Below, piece by piece: positions 58,941 to 64,000 of a stretch of DNA of 64,000 bases. Location: positions 7,316,001-7,380,000 of the forward strand of contig NZ_CP045096.1 in the NCBI RefSeq assembly GCF_009184865.1, written 5' to 3'. Positions within the stretch are counted from its first letter, which is position 1; every line of letters begins with the position of its first letter. The position numbers and the translations under genes are program-made. The notes beneath the pieces are model-generated. The model had not been told where the DNA came from. It was given only the letters and a program-made list of their open reading frames with translations, and made no database searches. The DNA is from Streptomyces phaeolivaceus. GTDB lineage: Bacteria > Actinomycetota > Actinomycetes > Streptomycetales > Streptomycetaceae.

Positions 58941-60323
58941 GTGGCCAGCACCGCCCATACGGCACCTACCGCACCCGCCAAGCGGGACCGCACGCACTAC
59001 CTGTACATCGCCGTGATCGTGGCTGTGGCCCTCGGCATCGCCGTGGGTCTCATCGCCCCCGACTTCGCCGTCGAGCTGAAGCCCATCGGCACCGGCTTCG
59101 TGAACCTGATCAAGATGATGATCTCGCCGATCATCTTCTGCACGATCGTGCTGGGCATCGGCTCCGTACGGAAGGCCGCGAAGGTCGGCGCCGTCGGCGG
59201 TATCGCCCTGGTCTACTTCCTGATCATGTCGCTGGTGGCCCTCGCCATCGGTCTGGTCGTCGGCAACATCGTCGAGCCCGGCACGGGTCTCGCGGTCACC
59301 GACGCGATCAAGGAGACCGGTCAGGCGCAGGTCTCGGCCGAGGCGAAGGACACCACCGAGTTCCTCCTCGGCATCATCCCGACCACGATCGTCTCGGCGT
59401 TCACCGGTGGCGAGGTCCTGCAGACCCTGCTCGTCGCCCTGCTCGCCGGCTTCGCGCTCCAGGCCATGGGTGACACCGGCCAGCCGATCCTGCGCGGTAT
59501 CGAGCACATCCAGCGCCTTGTCTTCCGCATCCTCGCCATGGTGATGTGGGCCGCCCCGATCGGTGCGTTCGGTGCCATCGCGGCCGTGACCGGTTCCGCG
59601 GGCCTCGACGCCCTCAAGAGCCTCGCCGTGCTGATGATCGGCTTCTACGTCACCTGCTTCCTCTTCGTCTTCATCGTCCTCGGCGCGCTGCTGAAGGTCG
59701 TCGCGGGACTGAACATCTTCACGCTCTTCAAGTACCTGGGCCGTGAGTTCCTGCTGATCCTGTCGACCTCCTCCTCCGAGTCCGCGCTGCCGCGTCTCAT
59801 CGCGAAGATGGAGCACCTGGGTGTCAGCAAGCCCGTCGTCGGTATCACCGTCCCGACCGGCTACTCCTTCAACCTCGACGGCACCATGATCTACATGACC
59901 ATGGCGTCCCTGTTCATCGCCGACGCCATGGGTACGCCGATGGCGGTCGGTGAGCAGATCGCGCTGCTGCTCTTCCTGCTGGTCGCCTCCAAGGGCGCGG
60001 CGGGTGTCACCGGTGCGGGTCTCGCCACCCTCGCGGGCGGCCTCCAGTCCCACAAGCCGGCCCTGGTGGACGGTATCGGCCTCATCGTCGGCATCGACCG
60101 CTTCATGAGCGAGGCCCGCGCCCTGACGAACTTCGCGGGCAACGCGGTCGCCACGGTCCTCATCGGTACGTGGACCAAGGAGATCGACAAGGAGCGGGTG
60201 AACGAGGTTCTCGCCGGGCACGCGCCGTTCGACGAGGCGACGCTGCTGGACGACGGTCACGGGGCGGCCGCGCCGGCCGCCGCCGCGGAGCCTGAGGGTG
60301 AGAAGGAGTTGGCCAAGGCCTAG
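58941..60323 (+). CDS. dctA: C4-dicarboxylate:cation symporter DctA
   Basis: A 460-residue DAACS-family symporter. Motifs include IKMMISPIIFCTIVLGIG, the Ser-rich hairpin LILSTSSSESALPRLIAKME, GYSFNLDGTMIYMTMASLFIA, KGAAGVTGAGLATLAG and the C-terminal IVGIDRFMSEARALTNFAGNAVATV. It imports succinate, fumarate or malate with H+ or Na+. GTG 58941 has GAGGAGG 6 nt upstream. The divergent two-component system is its likely regulator. Codon use is cleaner (high bias) than in neighbours, suggesting good expression. Confidence 0.97.
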   Translation: MASTAHTAPTAPAKRDRTHYLYIAVIVAVALGIAVGLIAPDFAVELKPIGTGFVNLIKMMISPIIFCTIVLGIGSVRKAAKVGAVGGIALVYFLIMSLVALAIGLVVGNIVEPGTGLAVTDAIKETGQAQVSAEAKDTTEFLLGIIPTTIVSAFTGGEVLQTLLVALLAGFALQAMGDTGQPILRGIEHIQRLVFRILAMVMWAAPIGAFGAIAAVTGSAGLDALKSLAVLMIGFYVTCFLFVFIVLGALLKVVAGLNIFTLFKYLGREFLLILSTSSSESALPRLIAKMEHLGVSKPVVGITVPTGYSFNLDGTMIYMTMASLFIADAMGTPMAVGEQIALLLFLLVASKGAAGVTGAGLATLAGGLQSHKPALVDGIGLIVGIDRFMSEARALTNFAGNAVATVLIGTWTKEIDKERVNEVLAGHAPFDEATLLDDGHGAAAPAAAAEPEGEKELAKA

Positions 60324-60443
60324 GCCGTCTTGTGGCTGCCGGCTGAGTGTGGCTGGTCGCGCCCACGCGGCGGAGCCGCATATGGACACAGCCCCGCGCC
60401 CCTTACGGGGCCCGGGGCCCCACAACCGAATATCCCCAGAACC

Positions 60444-60484
60444 CCGAGCGGCCAGGTCCTCCCCCTATAGACCTGGCCGCTCGG
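60444..60484. terminator. Terminator between dctA and the MerR gene
   Basis: CCGAGCGGCCAGGTC (60444-60458) and GACCTGGCCGCTCGG (60470-60484) make a perfect 15-bp stem with loop CTCCCCCTATA, followed by CCTTTGTCGTT. A smaller GCCCC/GGGGC hairpin lies upstream near 60395. Confidence 0.9.
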
Positions 60485-60512
60485 CCTTTGTCGTTCCGGG
60501 CGCGGGGTCTTG

Positions 60513-60532
60513 CCTTGACGTCGGCGTCAAGG
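60513..60532 (+). promoter_or_regulatory. MerR-type operator
   Basis: CCTTGACG (60513-60520) and CGTCAAGG (60525-60532) form an 8-bp inverted repeat with a 4-nt spacer, 14 bp before the MerR ATG. TTGACG may be the -35. Such dyads lie between -35 and -10 in MerR-controlled promoters. Confidence 0.7.
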
Positions 60533-60546
60533 AATACCGTCCTCGT

Positions 60547-60981
60547 ATGCGCATCGGGGAGCTGGCGGAGCGGGCCGGGACGACGACACGGGCGTTGCGG
60601 TACTACGAGGCGCGGGGGCTGTTGCCCGCGCGGCGGAGTGGGAACGGGTATCGGACGTACGACGAGGCGGATCTCAAACTGCTGCGGCAGATCCGGACCT
60701 TGCAGGACTTCGGGTTCGACCTGGAGGAGACGCGGCCGTTCGTGGAGTGTCTGCGGGCGGGGCACCCGGAGGGTGACTCGTGCCCGGCGTCGCTGGCGGT
60801 GTACCGGCGGAAGCTGGACGAACTCGACGCGCTGATCGGTGAGTTGGCGGCGGTGCGGGCGTCGGTCGGTGAGCAGTTGACGCGGGCCGAGCACGCGCGG
60901 AAGCGGCTGGCGGCCGAGGCGGAGGTTCCGGGCGGTCCGGAGCCCGTGTGTGAACTGGGCGTGGGAGGCGGGGAGTTGTGA
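60547..60981 (+). CDS. MerR-family regulator
   Basis: A 144-residue MerR. The winged HTH is MRIGELAERAGTTTRALRYYEARGLLPARRSGNGYRTYDEADLKLLRQIRTLQDFGFDLEE. A dimerisation helix follows (LAVYRRKLDELDALIGELAAVRASVGEQL). The C-terminus contains Cys in GDSCPAS and PVCELG, which may bind metal or sense redox. It overlaps the thioredoxin gene (GTGA), so thioredoxin is the controlled partner. Confidence 0.93.
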   Translation: MRIGELAERAGTTTRALRYYEARGLLPARRSGNGYRTYDEADLKLLRQIRTLQDFGFDLEETRPFVECLRAGHPEGDSCPASLAVYRRKLDELDALIGELAAVRASVGEQLTRAEHARKRLAAEAEVPGGPEPVCELGVGGGEL

Positions 60982-61310
60982 TCAGGGTGGCTGGCGTGGC
61001 CGAGGTGACGGACGCGGACTTCGCGGCGGAGGTGATCGGGGCGGAGCTGCCGGTGCTGGTGGAGTTCACCGCCGACTGGTGTCCGCCGTGCCGGCAGATG
61101 GGGCCGGTGCTCAGCGCCCTCGCCGCGGAGGAGGGCGAGCGGCTGAAGGTGGTGCAGCTGGACGTGGACACGAATCCGGAGACCACCAACGCCTACAGGG
61201 TGCTGTCGATGCCGACGTTCATGGTGTTCCGGGACGGTGAGCCGGTGAAGGCCATGGTGGGCGCCCGGCCCAAGCGGCGACTGCTGGCGGAACTGGACGA
61301 AGTGCTCTGA
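60978..61310 (+). CDS. Thioredoxin with a WCPPC active site
   Basis: A 110-residue thioredoxin: VLVEFTADWCPPCRQMGPVLSALA (Cys35, Cys38), VVQLDVDTNPETTNAYRVLSMPTFMVFRDGEPV with the cis-Pro, and GARPKRRLLAELDEVL. The active site is WCPPC, not the canonical WCGPC; a Pro in the first position changes redox potential and is seen in some actinobacterial thioredoxins. GTG start overlapping the MerR stop. Strong terminator at 61333. Confidence 0.94.
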   Translation: MIRVAGVAEVTDADFAAEVIGAELPVLVEFTADWCPPCRQMGPVLSALAAEEGERLKVVQLDVDTNPETTNAYRVLSMPTFMVFRDGEPVKAMVGARPKRRLLAELDEVL

Positions 61311-61332
61311 CATCGGCTTTATCGGCAGGAAA

Positions 61333-61374
61333 AGAAGACTCCCCCGAGCGTAATTGCGCTCGGGGGAGTCTTCT
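61333..61374. terminator. 18-bp perfect terminator after thioredoxin
   Basis: AGAAGACTCCCCCGAGCG (61333-61350), loop TAATTG, CGCTCGGGGGAGTCTTCT (61357-61374), followed by an AT-rich stretch. Confidence 0.93.
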
Positions 61375-61452
61375 GCGTATATTTAATGGTTCGCGACTTC
61401 AAGGGGATTGAGTCGCAGGGAAGTTCAGTGAGCACAGTATATCCGGGCGGGA
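61375..61452 (+). promoter_or_regulatory. helD promoter region with inverted repeat
   Basis: An AT-rich gap with TATATTTAAT near 61378 and GCGACT (61393-61398) / AGTCGC (61411-61416) as an inverted repeat. A rifampicin-associated element (GGGGCTTGC...GCAAGCCCC) known before some helR genes is not present. Confidence 0.4.
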
Positions 61453-63756
61453 GTGGAATTGTCAAACACCGGCTTTACGCACGATGAGCAGAATGTCGAG
61501 CAGAATGAATTGCGGCGTGAGCAGGAATTCATCGACGGGGTGTACGCGCGCGTGGACGCCCTGCGCGGTGAGACCGAGGGGTCGGTCACGGACGCGCTCG
61601 CCCAGGGCGACACACCCATGCAGGCCCGGCTGGAGCGGGACATCCTCGTCGCCGAGCGCTCGGGACTGCTGGCCGCGCTGAACTCCGTCGACGGTTCGCT
61701 CTGCTTCGGCCGGCTCGACCTCGCCGACGGCGCCGTCCACCACATCGGCCGGATCGGACTGCGCGAGGACGACACCGAGCGCACCCCGATCCTGATCGAC
61801 TGGCGCGCCGACGTCGCCCGGCCCTTCTATCTCGCCACCGGCCACACCCCGATGGGTCTGCGCCGCCGCAGGCATCTCACCACCGAGGGCCGCCGGGTCA
61901 CCGCCCTGCACGACGAGATCCTCGACCTCGGCGACGAGACCCGCACCGGCTACGAGGACCCCACCGGCGACGCCGTGCTGCTGGCCGCCCTCGACTCCGC
62001 CCGCACCGGCCGCATGGGCGACATCGTGCAGACCATCCAGGCCGAGCAGGACCGGATCATCCGCGCCCCGCACCAGGGGGTGATGGTCGTGGAGGGCGGC
62101 CCCGGCACGGGCAAGACCGCCGTCGCCCTGCACCGGGCCGCCTATCTCCTCTACGAACAGCGCGAACTCCTCGCCAGGCGCGCCGTCCTCGTCGTCGGTC
62201 CCAACCCCGCCTTCCTCGGCTACATCGGCGAGGTGCTGCCCGCGCTCGGCGAGACGGGAGTGCTGCTGTCCACCGTCGGCGAGCTGTTCCCCGGTGTACG
62301 CGCCACCGCGGCCGACACCCCCGAGGCCGCCCGGGTGAAGGGCGCCGCCGCCATGGCCGAGGTGCTCGCCGCCGTCGTACGGGACCGGCAGACGCTGCCC
62401 GACCCGGTGATCGCCATCGAGCACGACCGGGAGATCCTGATGCTCGACGACGACCTCGTGCGGGTCGCCCGCGAGCGCACCCGCGAGGCGAAGCTCCCGC
62501 ACAACACGGCCCGCGAGTACTTCGAGGGCCACATCCTCAACACGCTCACGGAGATGGTCGCGGAGCGCATCGGCACCGATCCGTACGACGGCTCCAACCT
62601 CCTCGACGCCAGTGACATCACCCAGATCCGCGACGAACTGGCCGAGAACCCCGAGGTCTGGTCCGCCATCGGGCGGCTGTGGCCCCGGATCACCCCGCGC
62701 CGGCTGATCGCCGACTTCCTCGCCGAGCCCGACGCGTATCTGCCGCCGGAGGACGCCGACGCCGTACGCCGTCCCCTCACGCGCGCGTGGACCGTCGCCG
62801 ACGTCCCGCTGCTCGACGAGGCGGCGGAGCTGCTGGGCGAGGACGACCGGGTGGCGCGGGCCCGCGCCGAGCGGGAGCGGGAGACCCGGATCGCCTATGC
62901 GCAGGGCGTGCTGGAGGTGTCGTACGCGTCCCGGACGTACGAGTTCGAGGACAAGGAGGAGGACGACCCCGACGGTTCGGAGGTGCTGTCCGCGCACGAC
63001 ATCATCGACGCCGAACGGTTCGCCGAGCGGCACGAGGAGGACGACCACCGCAGCGCGGCCGAGCGGGCGGCGGCCGACCGGACCTGGGCGTTCGGGCACA
63101 TCATCGTCGACGAGGCGCAGGAGTTGTCGCCGATGGCCTGGCGGCTGCTGATGCGCCGCTCGCCGACCCGCTCGATGACCCTGGTCGGCGACCCGGCCCA
63201 GACGGCGGAGGCCGCGGGCGTCGGCTCCTGGGCCGACATCCTCGCCCCGTACGTCGAGGACCGCTGGGAGCACACCCGGCTCGGCGTCAACTACCGCACC
63301 CCCGCCGAGATCATGGCCGTCGCGGCCGGGGTCGTCCGCGCCGAGCGGCCGGACTTCGAGCCGCCGAGTTCCGTACGGTCCACGGGGGTACGGCCCTGGG
63401 CGCGCCGCGCGGCGGCGAAGGAGCTGGCGGTGGAGGTGGCCGAGGCGGTCGCCGAACTGACCCCCGCCGAGGGGCGGCTCGCGGTGATCGCGCCGCGCGA
63501 GCTGCACCGGGCGCTGGCCGCCCGGCTGGACGGGGTGACGGCCGGCGCCGAACCCGACCTGACACGGTCGGTCGTCCTCCTCGACCCCAGGCAGGCCAAG
63601 GGACTGGAGTTCGACTCCGTCCTCGTCGTCGAGCCGGGCCGGTTCGGCACGAGCGATCTGTATGTCGCCCTGACACGGGCCACACAGGCGCTCGGCGTCG
63701 TGCACGCGGAGGAACTGCCGACGGCACTGCGGGAGTCGCTGGAGAAGGTGGCCTGA
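61453..63756 (+). CDS. HelD/HelR-like RNA-polymerase-recycling helicase
   Basis: A 767-residue UvrD-like helicase of the HelD class. The N-terminal coiled coil (NVEQNELRREQEFIDGVYARVDALR) inserts into the polymerase secondary channel in studied members. Walker A is VVEGGPGTGKTAVALHRAAYLLY; Walker B with DEAQ is HIIVDEAQELSPMAWRLLMRR; further helicase motifs are VGDPAQT, LGVNYRTPAEI and LYVALTRATQ. It removes RNA polymerase from stalled or inhibited complexes. GTG 61453 is used; TTG 61459 (5 nt after GGGAG) is a good alternative. Confidence 0.94.
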   Translation: MELSNTGFTHDEQNVEQNELRREQEFIDGVYARVDALRGETEGSVTDALAQGDTPMQARLERDILVAERSGLLAALNSVDGSLCFGRLDLADGAVHHIGRIGLREDDTERTPILIDWRADVARPFYLATGHTPMGLRRRRHLTTEGRRVTALHDEILDLGDETRTGYEDPTGDAVLLAALDSARTGRMGDIVQTIQAEQDRIIRAPHQGVMVVEGGPGTGKTAVALHRAAYLLYEQRELLARRAVLVVGPNPAFLGYIGEVLPALGETGVLLSTVGELFPGVRATAADTPEAARVKGAAAMAEVLAAVVRDRQTLPDPVIAIEHDREILMLDDDLVRVARERTREAKLPHNTAREYFEGHILNTLTEMVAERIGTDPYDGSNLLDASDITQIRDELAENPEVWSAIGRLWPRITPRRLIADFLAEPDAYLPPEDADAVRRPLTRAWTVADVPLLDEAAELLGEDDRVARARAERERETRIAYAQGVLEVSYASRTYEFEDKEEDDPDGSEVLSAHDIIDAERFAERHEEDDHRSAAERAAADRTWAFGHIIVDEAQELSPMAWRLLMRRSPTRSMTLVGDPAQTAEAAGVGSWADILAPYVEDRWEHTRLGVNYRTPAEIMAVAAGVVRAERPDFEPPSSVRSTGVRPWARRAAAKELAVEVAEAVAELTPAEGRLAVIAPRELHRALAARLDGVTAGAEPDLTRSVVLLDPRQAKGLEFDSVLVVEPGRFGTSDLYVALTRATQALGVVHAEELPTALRESLEKVA

Positions 63757-63784
63757 ATCGATGGGCGGAGTGCCAGTCGGAGTG

Positions 63785-63810
63785 CCGTCTGCCGGGTACC
63801 CGGCAGACGG
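63785..63810. terminator. 26-bp perfect palindrome after the helicase gene
   Basis: CCGTCTGCCGGGT (63785-63797) and ACCCGGCAGACGG (63798-63810) are exact complements, followed by TCTTCCC. Terminator, 28 nt after the stop. Confidence 0.88.
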
Positions 63811-63914
63811 TCTTCCCGGCACCGTCACCACAGGTGCACCGGGGATCACCAACCCGTAACAGTTCCCGTCATCGTCACTGCTCGTGCACGGTGCGTACGG
63901 TATGCGTGTCGGTC

Positions 63915-64000
63915 ATGGAAACACATCCGTTCGCGGCTGCCCCGGCAGGTGGCCCCGGTCTGGAATCGCTGCCCGTGGAGCCTTTGCTGACCTCGGAGTT
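63915..64000 (+). CDS. Start of an unidentified gene (runs off window)
   Basis: ATG 63915 opens a frame (METHPFAAAPAGGPGLE...) to the window end. TACGGT at 63894-63899 may be its -10. No ribosome site is evident. Another frame from ATG 63902 is also open. Too short to classify. Confidence 0.45.
   Translation, partial: METHPFAAAPAGGPGLESLPVEPLLTSE

Noticed and set aside
58405..58965. N-terminal extension of the CitA-like kinase through the hairpin array
   Set aside because: The extension translates the repeats into Gly/Trp/Arg-rich sequence, and the conserved kinase starts at ATG 58404.

Overview
The window is high-GC actinobacterial chromosome, almost certainly Streptomyces. The reasons are the strong third-position GC bias, many GTG starts and GTGA/ATGA overlaps, the scy/filP coiled-coil pair, NucS, MeaB with icmA, BldG-like STAS and XRE proteins, DUF6230/DUF6114 genes and a dispersed GC-rich palindromic intergenic repeat. 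From memory the gene order resembles the S. coelicolor SCO5380-SCO5440 region; no database comparison was possible. No rRNA, tRNA or CRISPR array was seen.

Layout. 1-2.7 kb: a NarL-type two-component pair cut by the window edge, a small membrane protein and a PduO-type cobalamin adenosyltransferase. 3-9 kb: a 3-hydroxybutyryl-CoA dehydrogenase, a STAS protein lacking the usual phospho-serine, a large membrane-anchored P-loop protein with a Pro-Thr tail, nucS and an actinobacterial unknown. 9-14.4 kb: a luciferase-like oxidoreductase, a zinc-motif protein and an ABC transporter whose second permease gene is cut by a TnpB-only IS200/IS605-type element. 14.6-19.8 kb: filP and scy, the tip-growth cytoskeleton. 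20-24 kb: methylmalonyl-CoA epimerase, thiolase, meaB and an MFS transporter. 24.4-27.4 kb: a PepSY protein divergent from an OmpR-type two-component pair. 27.5-33.3 kb: MarR, three AIM24 paralogues, DUF3817 and thiamine-binding proteins, then a TetR-controlled three-gene operon. 33.5-35.3 kb: a cellulose-synthase-like gene broken by an amber codon and joined to the tail of a galactose-oxidase-like gene. 35.4-40 kb: MarR, DUF3817, icmA under a perfect palindrome, TetR and a thioredoxin-TPR protein. 40-43.4 kb: a DUF6230/DUF6114/acidic secreted protein operon. 43.4-49.6 kb: pyk, ackA-pta and pfkA. 49.7-55.2 kb: XRE and F420 proteins, a divergent nucleosidase/NLR-like NTPase pair sharing a short motif, and fragments of a sugar ABC operon. 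55.3-60.3 kb: a membrane protein, a CitA/DcuS-type two-component system and dctA, separated by an array of about 15 short hairpins. 60.5-64 kb: MerR, thioredoxin, a HelD-type helicase and the start of an unidentified gene.

Themes. (i) B12-dependent acyl-CoA metabolism: adenosyltransferase, epimerase, MeaB, IcmA, thiolase and hydroxyacyl-CoA dehydrogenase are spread over 36 kb. (ii) Central carbon overflow: pyk, ackA, pta and pfkA. (iii) Polar growth: scy/filP. (iv) Decay scars: the IS-interrupted permease, the amber-stopped glycosyltransferase with an oxidase tail, and the sugar ABC patchwork. The strongest candidates for new biology are the nucleosidase/NLR pair with a shared amyloid-like motif and an IQIG core (51.1-54.5 kb) and the structure-conserving hairpin array before dctA (58.5-58.9 kb).
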